Source: an uncultured bacterium (GTDB lineage Bacteria; Cyanobacteriota; Vampirovibrionia; Gastranaerophilales; Gastranaerophilaceae). From it: a stretch of DNA of 62,938 bases. The translations under genes were made by a program, and so were the position numbers. The stretch spans positions 44,419 to 107,356 of the forward strand of contig CADCKD010000008.1 of NCBI GenBank assembly GCA_902801985.1, written 5' to 3'. Below the pieces are notes generated by a model, which had not been told where the DNA came from, ran no database searches, and worked only from the letters and a program-made list of their open reading frames with translations. This document shows, piece by piece, positions 17,432-25,711 of this stretch; the first letter of the stretch is position 1, and each line of letters opens with the position of its first letter.

Positions 17432-18400
17432 ATGCTAAGTGCAAAACTCTTAACAGTAGAAGATTATGAAGCTTTTGAAGATTTGTACAATGATTTTTAT
17501 TCAAAAGCTGCAAGTGAATATAATTTTGAACTGGAACCATTGGATTATACAGGTTTTCTTGATTCTTTAGAAAAAGAACTAATTCAATGTGTAATTTTGT
17601 ATGACAATCATAGAGCGGTTGGTTTTTTAGTTTATACAACCGCAATTTCTGAAGCTATCGAATTAAATATTGTTCATTGTATAAAGGACGATGATTATCT
17701 GACTCATGCTCGAGAATTGTTGAAAAAGTTCTTGGAATTAACTCAGGATTTGCGTAAAAAGAAAATAGTTTGTTATCCGATGCTAGGTGAGCAAAAAGCT
17801 CTAATAGGTGTTATCGTAAGGTTAGGATTTAAATTCATAGGTATAGAGGTTTTACGCTACAAAACAGATAATCAAACTTCAAAAGATTTATTCTCAAGAG
17901 CAAGAGTGGTAGAGCTTCCGCAAGGGTATGAAGTTGTAAAATGGAGCAGTATTTATTTTGAAGATGCCGTAAAAGTTATTCAGGAATCTTTTGATGATAG
18001 TGCGGATGCTTTGTTTGACCCAAGGTTTAAATCGATATCAGGATGCCGTGATATAATTACTAAAGTTGTAAAAGATGTCTATGCAGAATTTTTACCTGAA
18101 GCAACAAGTGTCTTGTTATATGAAGGCCGCCCTGTCGGATTTTCATTTATGAATTTGACCGGTTCTATTGTTAATATTCCGCTTGTAGGAATAAAACAGG
18201 AACATCAAGGCAAAGGTTTATCTACAATTATGCTAAAAAATTCCATGGATACTATCTTTAATATAACGAATTACAAACAAATTACCGAAATAAATACAAC
18301 AACTGAAACAAATAATTTACAAGCATTGAGATTGTATAAAAACTTGGGATTTTTGGAGGATTACAATTATCCTCAAGCTTATTTGCCAATAACTGTTTAA
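17432..18400 (+). CDS. Two-domain GNAT acetyltransferase-like protein
   Basis: A 322-residue protein. The N-terminal half (1-150) looks like a degenerate GNAT fold (DYEAFEDLYNDFY...CVILYDNHRAVGFLVY). The C-terminal half (about 165-322) has the acetyl-CoA motif 'PLVGIKQEHQGKGLSTIML' (Q-x-x-G-x-G) and 'NNLQALRLYKNLGF'. Substrate unknown. AAGGAG lies 7 bases before the ATG and the gene starts 10 bases after ribBA, so it is probably the third gene of that operon. An inverted repeat follows it at 18436-18473. Confidence 0.8.
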   Translation: MLSAKLLTVEDYEAFEDLYNDFYSKAASEYNFELEPLDYTGFLDSLEKELIQCVILYDNHRAVGFLVYTTAISEAIELNIVHCIKDDDYLTHARELLKKFLELTQDLRKKKIVCYPMLGEQKALIGVIVRLGFKFIGIEVLRYKTDNQTSKDLFSRARVVELPQGYEVVKWSSIYFEDAVKVIQESFDDSADALFDPRFKSISGCRDIITKVVKDVYAEFLPEATSVLLYEGRPVGFSFMNLTGSIVNIPLVGIKQEHQGKGLSTIMLKNSMDTIFNITNYKQITEINTTTETNNLQALRLYKNLGFLEDYNYPQAYLPITV

Positions 18401-18435
18401 TATATTGCTTTAATTTGTATTAATTCAGTCTAATA

Positions 18436-18473
18436 AAATGATTTCTCTCTAGACTTTTTAGAAAAAATCATTT
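18436..18473. repeat. Inverted repeat between the GNAT gene and the FliK-like gene
   Basis: AAATGATTT and AAATCATTT are perfect 9-base arms 20 bases apart. It has no clear U-tract. It overlaps the predicted promoter of the gene at 18485 (TAGACT 18450-18455, TAAATT 18473-18478), so it could be an operator or a weak terminator. Confidence 0.4.
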
Positions 18474-18478
18474 AAATT
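18450..18478 (+). promoter_or_regulatory. Promoter of the gene at 18485 (leaderless)
   Basis: TAGACT, 17 bases, TAAATT, six bases, ATG. No Shine-Dalgarno is present before the ATG. Confidence 0.45.
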
Positions 18479-18484
18479 AGTTGT

Positions 18485-19603
18485 ATGGCAGATATGAATA
18501 TTCCAAATTATATGAATAATGCATACAGGCAGCGGTTGATGAATGCTCAAAACAATCTCAATTCACAGCAGATGTCATCAAATTCTGCGCCTGCCCAAAG
18601 TTCATCTTCTGCTCAGGCAAAAATGCCGCCCCCTGAACTCCCGCAGAATCAAAATCTTCAAATGAATACCCTAAAAAGTATTGATAGGGCAATTTATGCA
18701 AGAGATGTTATGGGTATTCCTAAAAATTTGAATGAGTTTGTTTATATGCTCCAAAGGGGAATGACTCAGGCCCAGTTTAACAGAATGTTTTCGTCCCAAT
18801 TGATGAATCAGAGAAACTCTCTTTCACAATTACAAGCACAAATTTTGGCGCAATTACAAGGATTGGAGACTGAAAATGTTCAAGTTCTAATGAATAAACA
18901 ATTAACAACTCAATTGCAGGCCTCTTTAAAAAATTTGGATATTTTATCAAATGGTATGATAAATTTGAGCCAGATATCTCAACTACTACAAGCAAACGGA
19001 AAAGAAGCATTAACAAAGATTATAATGGCTATGACCGAAGCTTCAAAATCGGGAATTACGGATTTGTCTCAAATGAGAGATATGGCTAAACTAATTAATG
19101 CTAGTATTGCTGTTGCGTCGGAAAATGATTCTGCAAAAACTCTGAAGCTTTTATTAATGCTGTATCTTCCTTGGTTTCCGTTAAAAGAAGGTGTGGATTT
19201 TGATTTGGAAGTTTCTCAAAATGAAGAAAATAAGGGCGATAGCGACAGTATTTTAACTGTAACCATAACAACCGTAAATTACGGAACAGTTGTTGCGACT
19301 TTAATTTTAGAAACTTCAAATTCTGTTCAAGTTGTAATAGAATGCGGGCCGGAATTCCCGAAAGAGGAGTTTGATTTAAGGATGAGTAACGATAAAAAGC
19401 ATTATTCAATGGATACAGTCACCACGTTCAATGTTAAAAAACCAACAACTCCTCAAGCCAACAGAGCAAAGGCAAGTATAAATATGTCTCAAACAACAGA
19501 AATTAATCCATATCTGCTTCTTAGTGCACATTCTGTAATCAAACACGTAATTGATATAGACAATAATGCTTCCATTGGTATAAATTCTCATACGGATTAT
19601 TAA
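18485..19603 (+). CDS. Hypothetical protein, possibly FliK-like (flagellar hook length)
   Basis: A 372-residue protein. The first 60 residues are low-complexity Asn/Gln/Ser/Pro. The middle (about 90-200) is Gln/Leu-rich and helical. The C-terminal third (about 215-300) is a beta-rich domain ('FDLEVSQNEE', 'TVNYGTVVATLILETSNSVQVVIECGPEF'), which loosely recalls the C-terminal domain of hook-length control proteins, where an LG-x-V/I strand pair is typical. That resemblance is weak and the gene could be something else. It stands alone between ribBA-GNAT and glyQ and has a leaderless-type promoter. Confidence 0.55.
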   Translation: MADMNIPNYMNNAYRQRLMNAQNNLNSQQMSSNSAPAQSSSSAQAKMPPPELPQNQNLQMNTLKSIDRAIYARDVMGIPKNLNEFVYMLQRGMTQAQFNRMFSSQLMNQRNSLSQLQAQILAQLQGLETENVQVLMNKQLTTQLQASLKNLDILSNGMINLSQISQLLQANGKEALTKIIMAMTEASKSGITDLSQMRDMAKLINASIAVASENDSAKTLKLLLMLYLPWFPLKEGVDFDLEVSQNEENKGDSDSILTVTITTVNYGTVVATLILETSNSVQVVIECGPEFPKEEFDLRMSNDKKHYSMDTVTTFNVKKPTTPQANRAKASINMSQTTEINPYLLLSAHSVIKHVIDIDNNASIGINSHTDY

Positions 19604-19620
19604 AAATTTTAATATATTCC

Positions 19621-19649
19621 TTGCTTATATACTATTTTTGTAATACTAT
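19621..19649 (+). promoter_or_regulatory. Promoter of glyQ
   Basis: TTGCTT at 19621-19626, 17-base spacer, TACTAT at 19644-19649. The start near 19656 leaves a short leader with AGGAAA (19666-19671). Confidence 0.55.
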
Positions 19650-19676
19650 GTTGTAACGAGTGTATAGGAAACAATA

Positions 19677-20561
19677 TTGGAAAAGGTTATGGCTTTAAAT
19701 TTTCAAGAACTGGTATTAAATTTACAAAAATTTTGGGCTGATTACGGATGTATTATTGAACAGCCTTATGATATAGAAAAGGGTGCATCAACAATGAACC
19801 CTGCTACATTTTTAAGGGTGTTAGGCCCTGAGCCGTGGTCTACTGCAATGATAGAACCGTGCAGACGCCCGACAGATGCGAGATATGGAGAAAATCCAAA
19901 CAGATTGGGACACTATTTTCAATTCCAAGTAATTTTAAAACCGTGTCCTGATGATGCTCAAGAACTTTATTTAAGAAGTTTGGAGGCTATGGGTATAGAC
20001 CTGTCAGAGCACGATGTCAGATTTGTAGAAGATAACTGGGAATCTCCGACTTTAGGTGCTGCCGGTGTGGGTTGGGAAGTATGGCTTGACGGTATGGAAG
20101 TTACTCAATTTACATATTTCCAGCAAGTTGGCGGGTTAGAAATTAAGCCTGTTGCATTAGAGCTTACTTACGGTCTTGAAAGAATTGCTATGTATCTTCA
20201 AAATAAATCTTCAGTATTTGATATTATGTGGAATGATAAATTAACTTATGGCGAAATTTACCACCAAAATGAAGTTGAGCAATCAAAATATAATTTCGAA
20301 GTGTCAAATGCTCAGGATTTGTTTACTGCTTTTGATTTATATCAAAAGGAAGTGGATAATTGTGTAAATTCAAAACTTGTTCTTCCTGCGTATGATTATG
20401 TCTTAAAATGCTCTCATACGTTTAACTTGCTTGATGCAAGAGGGGTAATAAGTAAGGATGAAAGAAATAATTTTATAGGCAGAGTCAGAACTATGGCATC
20501 TGCTGTTGCAAAACTTTATGTTGAACAACGAGAGGAAATGGGTTTTCCTCTTTGCAAATAA
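19677..20561 (+). CDS. glyQ: Glycyl-tRNA synthetase alpha subunit
   Basis: A 294-residue catalytic subunit of the bacterial alpha2beta2 glycyl-tRNA synthetase. Signature blocks are [70 protein letters not shown] and [15 protein letters not shown] start at TTG 19677 because AGGAAA lies 5 bases before it; the ATG four codons later (19689) also fits the family start but its GGAAAAGG is too close. glyS, usually adjacent, is not here; an amino-acid permease follows after 12 bases. Confidence 0.95.
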   Translation: MEKVMALNFQELVLNLQKFWADYGCIIEQPYDIEKGASTMNPATFLRVLGPEPWSTAMIEPCRRPTDARYGENPNRLGHYFQFQVILKPCPDDAQELYLRSLEAMGIDLSEHDVRFVEDNWESPTLGAAGVGWEVWLDGMEVTQFTYFQQVGGLEIKPVALELTYGLERIAMYLQNKSSVFDIMWNDKLTYGEIYHQNEVEQSKYNFEVSNAQDLFTAFDLYQKEVDNCVNSKLVLPAYDYVLKCSHTFNLLDARGVISKDERNNFIGRVRTMASAVAKLYVEQREEMGFPLCK

Positions 20562-20573
20562 TAGGAAATATGA

Positions 20574-22178
20574 ATGGCAGAAAAATTTAATCGTGCGACA
20601 TTTTCTCGCAATTTTTTGAAAAACATCACCAGAATTAAAAATCCTGATGAAATGATTGAGGATGCAAAATCTGACGGATTAGAAAAAACTCTTGGTGTCT
20701 GGGATTTAATTATTCTTGGTGTGGGTGCAATTATAGGTTCAGGGATTTTTGCAGTTGTCGGTATTGCGGCTGCAGGAAGTGCTGACGGCTCCAGTTTGGG
20801 TGCAGGGCCGGCGCTTGTAATATCTATGATTGTGGCAGCAATTGCGTGTATTTTTTCAGCATTGTGTTATAGCGAATTTGCTACAATGATTCCGGTTGCA
20901 GGCGGTGCTTATACTTATACGTTTGCAACTTTGGGTGAATTTGCAGCGTGGATGGTCGGCTGGGTGTTGATGCTTGAGTATGCGATAGGATTTATTGCTG
21001 TTGCGTGTGCCTGGTCAAATTATTTGATGCAGTTTTTGCAACTTTTTGAAAACAGTTTGCCTGCGTGGCTTGTGCATCCGCCTGTTTGGCTTACTAATGA
21101 TGTTTTTACTGTTGGCAAAATGCTTTCAGAAAATCCTGATTTATCTGTTCCGACTATATTGGGTGTGCCTGTATGTATAAATATACCTGCTATTGCTATT
21201 GTTCTTTTAATGACGGCAATACTTGTAAAAGGTACTAAAGATTCCGCAAAAATGGCGGGTTTAATGGTATTTATCAAGCTGGCGGTAATATTTTTATTTG
21301 TTTTATTTGGAGCATTGTCATTTGCTCACACTCCGCCGCATTGGGTGCCATTTAATATACATACATTTGCTCCAAACGGAATGGCCGGGATTTGGTCTGC
21401 TGCATTTTTGATATTCTTTGCATATATTGGATTTGATGCTTTGGCAACAGCTGCAGAAGAATGTAAAAATCCGCAAAAAGATTTACCGATTGGTATAATC
21501 GGCTCTCTTGCCGTTACAACAGTTGTGTATGTATTAGTTGCGTTGGTATTAACAGGTATGGTTGATACTACCGGTAATGTATCATTGAACTTTTTAAAAG
21601 CTCCAATGGTTTATTGTATGAATATGATTCACCAGGATACTCTTGCGACATTGATTTCTGTGGGTTCTTTAGCCGGATTGACTTCGGTTCTTCTGGTTTT
21701 AGAGATGGCAGCAACAAGAATATTATTTGCAATGAGCCGTGATCATTTTATATCAAAAAGATTTCAGGCAATACATCCAAAATTCAAAACACCTGCTCTT
21801 TTAACATGGACGGTTGGTTTAATGGCTGTTATCGGAATTTTGACTTTAGATTTGAATGTTGCTGCGGAACTTTGTAATTACGGAACATTTACTTCTTTTA
21901 TAATTGTATGTGTTGCAGTATTAATTTTAAGAAAAACTGACCCAAACAGAAAACGTCCGTTCAAAGTTCCGTTTTCACCATATACTCCTGCACTTGGTAT
22001 TATTTGCTGCGGAGGGTTGATGGTATATAAATTTATGCAGTCAGGCGCGTCTGCTATGCTTTTCCCTGTATGGCTGGGTATCGGCGCTATTATATATTTA
22101 TTGTACGGTTTTATAAGTAATAGAAATAACGAAAATAAATTACATAATGAACTTGTACATGGAAAAGAGAAAGAATAA
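20574..22178 (+). CDS. APC-family amino-acid permease (CAT type), copy 1
   Basis: A 534-residue inner-membrane transporter with about 12-14 helices. After a soluble N-terminus of about 45 residues comes LGVGAIIGSGIFAVVG, the substrate-binding unwound helix 1 of APC carriers. CYSEFATMIPVAGGAYTYT follows, then FFAYIGFDALATAAEECKNPQKDLP (helix 6 region) and 'RKTDPNRKRPFKVPFSPYTP'. The pattern matches the cationic amino-acid transporter (YfnA-like) branch. AGGAAA precedes the ATG. A closely similar paralogue follows after 16 bases. Confidence 0.88.
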   Translation: MAEKFNRATFSRNFLKNITRIKNPDEMIEDAKSDGLEKTLGVWDLIILGVGAIIGSGIFAVVGIAAAGSADGSSLGAGPALVISMIVAAIACIFSALCYSEFATMIPVAGGAYTYTFATLGEFAAWMVGWVLMLEYAIGFIAVACAWSNYLMQFLQLFENSLPAWLVHPPVWLTNDVFTVGKMLSENPDLSVPTILGVPVCINIPAIAIVLLMTAILVKGTKDSAKMAGLMVFIKLAVIFLFVLFGALSFAHTPPHWVPFNIHTFAPNGMAGIWSAAFLIFFAYIGFDALATAAEECKNPQKDLPIGIIGSLAVTTVVYVLVALVLTGMVDTTGNVSLNFLKAPMVYCMNMIHQDTLATLISVGSLAGLTSVLLVLEMAATRILFAMSRDHFISKRFQAIHPKFKTPALLTWTVGLMAVIGILTLDLNVAAELCNYGTFTSFIIVCVAVLILRKTDPNRKRPFKVPFSPYTPALGIICCGGLMVYKFMQSGASAMLFPVWLGIGAIIYLLYGFISNRNNENKLHNELVHGKEKE

Positions 22179-22194
22179 CAGAAAGTAAAAAAGA

Positions 22195-23739
22195 ATGAAT
22201 ATAAAAGAAATTTGCCAAAATATATTAAAGAAAAGAAGCATAGATGAACTTGTTGCGACAAGTAAAAAATCAGAATTAAAGAAATCTTTGAATGTTTTTG
22301 ATTTGATTGTCATCGGAATAGGTGCGGTTGTAGGTACTGGTATATTCACAATTATCGGTACTGCTATTGTCGGCGGTGAGAGTACCGGTGCAGGTCATGC
22401 TATTGTTATTTCAATGGTTTTGGCAGCGATTGCATGTATATTTCCGGCCTTGTGCTATTCGGAAATCGCATCAATGATTCCTGTTGCAGGAAGTGCTTAT
22501 ACTTATACCTATGCAACTATGGGTGAATTTATGGCTTGGATGGTGGGATGGATACTGATGCTTGAATATGCTATTGGTAATATAACTGTTGCGAATGCCT
22601 GGACAGGTTATTTTATTCACTTATTGAAAGGTTTTAAGAATGTATTACCTGATTTTGTGGTAAATTTCCCGCTGTGGTTAAGGTATGATTACACAACTAT
22701 AAAAAATATATGTATAACAAATGGTTGGGATATTCACGATAAAATTCCGTATTTATTTGGTCATATTCCTATTGCTGTCAGTTTGCCTGCTGCGGGTATT
22801 GTATTTTTGCTAACTGTACTTTTAATCCGCGGGATTAAAGAATCAACTACTTTTGCAAGTATAATGGTCGGAATAAATATGTTTATGATTATTTCGTTTA
22901 TTATTTTTGGTTCAAAGTTTGTTGATCCGGGGAATTGGCATCCGTTTTTGCCGTTGCATGATCCTGTACAGGGAATTTTTATGGGTGCGTTTTTAATATT
23001 CTTTGCGTATGTTGGGTTTGATGCAATTTCAACAACCGCAGAAGAAACAGAAAATCCTCAAAGGGATTTACCTGTTGCAATATTAGGTACATTGATTATC
23101 TGTACAGTGTTATATGTTTTAGTTGCAATGGTTTTAACAGGTATTGTTCCTATAAATCAAATAGATATAAAAGCTCCGATAGCTCATGCAATGAGCTATG
23201 TCGGCAAAGATTGGTTTGCAGGGTTTATTTCTATTGGCGCGTTGTGTGCTTTGACAACTGTTTTGCTTGTTTATCAGCTTGGCACAACAAGAATTTTGTA
23301 TGCTATAAGCCGTGATAGATTTTTGCCTCGCGGATGGAGAGTAATTCATAAAAAATATAAAACACCACATGTTATGACCTGGATTTCAGGGCTTGCGGTT
23401 ATTATTTGCGGATTATTTATGGATTTGAATATTTCTGCTGCATTATGTAATTTTGGTACATTTACATCTTTTGTAATAATTTGTATTGCAGTGTTAATAT
23501 TGAGAAAAACAGATCCTGACAGACCAAGAGCGTTTAAAGTTCCATTCTGTCCTTGGGCACCGATTGCAGGTATTTTAATTTGTTCTGTATTAATATTTTT
23601 CTCTATGAAAACATTAAAAACCTCGTCAAATTATTTTGTAATTTGGTTAATTGTTGGATTTTTAATTTATGCACTGTATGGTTACAGGCAAAAACGTATT
23701 GAAGCAAGAGGCAGAATACTACCTAAAAAGCAATCATAA
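22195..23739 (+). CDS. APC-family amino-acid permease (CAT type), copy 2
   Basis: A 514-residue paralogue of the preceding permease. It shares the same blocks in order (GIGAVVGTGIFTIIG, CYSEIASMIPVAGSAYTYT, LEYAIGNITVANAW, FFAYVGFDAISTTAEETENPQRDLP, RKTDPDRPRAFKVPF). It lacks the insertion after helix 1 and differs most in the loop near residues 155-190. The pair probably arose by tandem duplication and may now differ in substrate. No strong ribosome site was seen, so translation may be coupled to copy 1. The gene ends 5 bases before the convergent HAD gene. Confidence 0.87.
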   Translation: MNIKEICQNILKKRSIDELVATSKKSELKKSLNVFDLIVIGIGAVVGTGIFTIIGTAIVGGESTGAGHAIVISMVLAAIACIFPALCYSEIASMIPVAGSAYTYTYATMGEFMAWMVGWILMLEYAIGNITVANAWTGYFIHLLKGFKNVLPDFVVNFPLWLRYDYTTIKNICITNGWDIHDKIPYLFGHIPIAVSLPAAGIVFLLTVLLIRGIKESTTFASIMVGINMFMIISFIIFGSKFVDPGNWHPFLPLHDPVQGIFMGAFLIFFAYVGFDAISTTAEETENPQRDLPVAILGTLIICTVLYVLVAMVLTGIVPINQIDIKAPIAHAMSYVGKDWFAGFISIGALCALTTVLLVYQLGTTRILYAISRDRFLPRGWRVIHKKYKTPHVMTWISGLAVIICGLFMDLNISAALCNFGTFTSFVIICIAVLILRKTDPDRPRAFKVPFCPWAPIAGILICSVLIFFSMKTLKTSSNYFVIWLIVGFLIYALYGYRQKRIEARGRILPKKQS

Positions 23740-23743
23740 TAAT

Positions 23744-24421
23744 TTAAATTTTAAAAAGATTTCTATTGAATTCATCAAAATTATTTATAATTTCTGAAAC
23801 TGCAGGAATGGGTTTGTACAGTTCTGCAGGCTCTTCTGAACATATTGCAACGATTTTTCCTATACCGGCTCTGTATGCTGATTCAATTCCTGATATTGCG
23901 TCTTCTACAACTATGCAATCTTTTGGGGCAAGTTCAATATTTTTTGCTGCAATTTGGTAAATATCCGGAGCAGGTTTACTTGGGATTATACCGTTTGAAT
24001 ATACAATTTTGTCAACATCAAACCATTTTGCTAAGTCAAAGTTTTTAATATAAAAATCAACATTTTTTTTGTCTGACATAGTTGCGATAGTTCTTGGAAT
24101 GTTGTTTTCTTTCAAAAAATTTAAAAAGTCTTCAACCCCTTGGGCTAAATGGAAATTTTTCCTGTCTTCAAGGCACATTTGCCGGTATAATTCTTCTTTT
24201 TCTTGACCTATTTTTTCTACAAGCTCCGGTGAAGGTTTTCTACCAAGGGCATACTCCAGAATTTGTTCATTTGTGCGCCCAAACATATATTTAACCATTT
24301 CTTCATCGCTGAATGGGGTGGGGCGTAATTTTTTTGAATAATCTCTCCAGGCTTGTTTGTGTTTTGCGCTATCCCAAAATAATGTACCGTTGAAATCAAA
24401 TATGATGCCTTTATAACTCAT
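23744..24421 (-). CDS. HAD-superfamily hydrolase, subfamily IA (beta-phosphoglucomutase-like)
   Basis: A 225-residue enzyme. Motif 1 is IFDFNGTLFWDS: the nucleophile Asp is Asp9, but the usual second Asp (general acid/base) is Asn11. Motif 2 is ATMSDK, followed by 'SKPAPDIYQIAAKN' and motif 4 VVEDAISGIESAYRAG. The cap helices lie near 17-85. It probably dephosphorylates or isomerises a small sugar phosphate; Asn11 argues for altered or slower phosphatase turnover. Its first 11 bases overlap the end of the TPR gene upstream, so translation is likely coupled. Confidence 0.82.
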   Translation of the reverse strand: MSYKGIIFDFNGTLFWDSAKHKQAWRDYSKKLRPTPFSDEEMVKYMFGRTNEQILEYALGRKPSPELVEKIGQEKEELYRQMCLEDRKNFHLAQGVEDFLNFLKENNIPRTIATMSDKKNVDFYIKNFDLAKWFDVDKIVYSNGIIPSKPAPDIYQIAAKNIELAPKDCIVVEDAISGIESAYRAGIGKIVAICSEEPAELYKPIPAVSEIINNFDEFNRNLFKI

Positions 24422-25034
24422 GCTGCTCCATCATTTTGTTATACATATCAAGGTATGTTTTAGCCTGCTTTTCTTTATTCTGCATTTTAAATGTATAAGC
24501 AAGATTGTAATATACATTAGGTTCGTTTGCTTTTAAATCCATAGCTTTAAAGAAGTTGTATCTTGCACTTCCGTATTGCTTTAGTTTTAAATATGCACAA
24601 CCGATATTGTAATATCCGTATGAAAAATCAGGTTTATATTTTACTGCTTTTTTAAATTCGGCAAGAGCCATGTTGGGCTTGTCTTGGCTAAGGTATATAT
24701 ATCCGAGATTGTAATGAGCTTTATAGTATTTTGGGTCCGTGTTTATTGCTTTGTTAAACATATAGACAGCTTCAGTTATTTTTTCTTTATCTTGAAGAAT
24801 ATTACCAAGCATAAGCCAATCTTCGGCGCTGCGTTCTTCTTCTTTTTTTGATTTTAGTAAGCTAAAAGCTTCATCAATTTGGTTCTGTGCATACAATACC
24901 CTTGCCTGTTGAGATGTAGAATCTGTTTCAACAGCGGTTTGAGTTTGAGCTTTGTCTTTTGTAAATTGAAATGCATCGCATCTGCAATTTAACATCCCTA
25001 ACATAACTAAAAATACAATTAATATCTTTTTCAT
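24411..25034 (-). CDS. Exported TPR-repeat protein
   Basis: A 207-residue protein with an N-terminal signal peptide (MKKILIVFLVMLGMLNCRCDA; two cysteines near 17 and 19 leave a lipoprotein possible, though the lipobox is poor). At least three TPRs follow, best seen at 'YYKAHYNLGYIYLSQDKPNMALAEFKKAV' and 'YGYYNIGCAYLKLKQYGSARYNFFKAM'. It is a protein-protein contact module in the periplasm or at a membrane. A TATAAT box sits exactly six bases before the ATG. It is co-transcribed with the HAD gene downstream. Confidence 0.78.
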   Translation of the reverse strand: MKKILIVFLVMLGMLNCRCDAFQFTKDKAQTQTAVETDSTSQQARVLYAQNQIDEAFSLLKSKKEEERSAEDWLMLGNILQDKEKITEAVYMFNKAINTDPKYYKAHYNLGYIYLSQDKPNMALAEFKKAVKYKPDFSYGYYNIGCAYLKLKQYGSARYNFFKAMDLKANEPNVYYNLAYTFKMQNKEKQAKTYLDMYNKMMEQHEL

Positions 25035-25040
25035 AACACC

Positions 25041-25046
25041 ATTATA
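25041..25046 (-). promoter_or_regulatory. -10 box of the TPR gene (leaderless)
   Basis: TATAAT, six bases (GGTGTT), ATG at 25034 on the minus strand. No Shine-Dalgarno. Confidence 0.5.
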
Positions 25047-25075
25047 AAATAAATTTATTTATTTTCCAATTAATA

Positions 25076-25675
25076 TTATTTAACTTCTTTAAAAAATTCG
25101 TTTGTGATAAGCTGAGAATATTTGTCGGATTTATTTGCAGATACAAGGACTTTATCGCTGCCGTCAGAATCTTTTACAACAGATATTATACCTGAAATTT
25201 CTCCGATTGGTAATTTTTTAATTCGTGCGCTAAATCTTACATAAGGAACTTCTTGACCGTATGATTTCATTGTTCCTTTTTCAGTAATGTGGAAGTCTTC
25301 TAATGCTGCGGTTTGGTATTTAAATTTGGCAATTGCTTCTTTAATTCTTTCTTCTGCATTAGAGGCTTGAATATCTTCTTTGGTCAAGATGGTTTTCTTT
25401 CCGGGATCTACAACTATCATTTTTTGTCCTGAGGCTTTGTGCTCCGCAAGAACAGCATTATATCCTAATATTCCTGTTGTTTTTTCTATTTCAAATTCTT
25501 TATTAATCGTTCTAAAATCTCCTACTTTTTGCGCTCTTTCCATCATAACGTCATGGGTAGGATGAAAATAATTATCGATTTGAGTCATAACCCATTTCCC
25601 GCCACCAAGGGCTATAAATCCGACTATGACTATTGTTAAGAATATTGATCTTGTTAAATTTTTTAAACAACTCAT
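25076..25675 (-). CDS. Membrane-anchored hypothetical protein
   Basis: A 199-residue protein with one N-terminal membrane segment (about 10-28) and a soluble domain of about 165 residues that should face the periplasm. The domain alternates strands and helices ('GILGYNAVLAEHKASGQKMIVVD', 'ISGIISVVKDSDGSDKVLVSANK') without a recognised family. GAGGAT precedes the ATG. It is divergent from mutS; only about 36 bases separate the two starts. Confidence 0.6.
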   Translation of the reverse strand: MSCLKNLTRSIFLTIVIVGFIALGGGKWVMTQIDNYFHPTHDVMMERAQKVGDFRTINKEFEIEKTTGILGYNAVLAEHKASGQKMIVVDPGKKTILTKEDIQASNAEERIKEAIAKFKYQTAALEDFHITEKGTMKSYGQEVPYVRFSARIKKLPIGEISGIISVVKDSDGSDKVLVSANKSDKYSQLITNEFFKEVK

Positions 25676-25711
25676 GTTGAAATCCTCTTGTTTTTATATC
25701 AATATTATATT

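Noticed and set aside
25688-25711. Upstream TTG start for mutS
   Set aside because: The added residues are not MutS-like and lie in the short divergent promoter space; the ATG at 25712 is preferred although it lacks a clear ribosome site.
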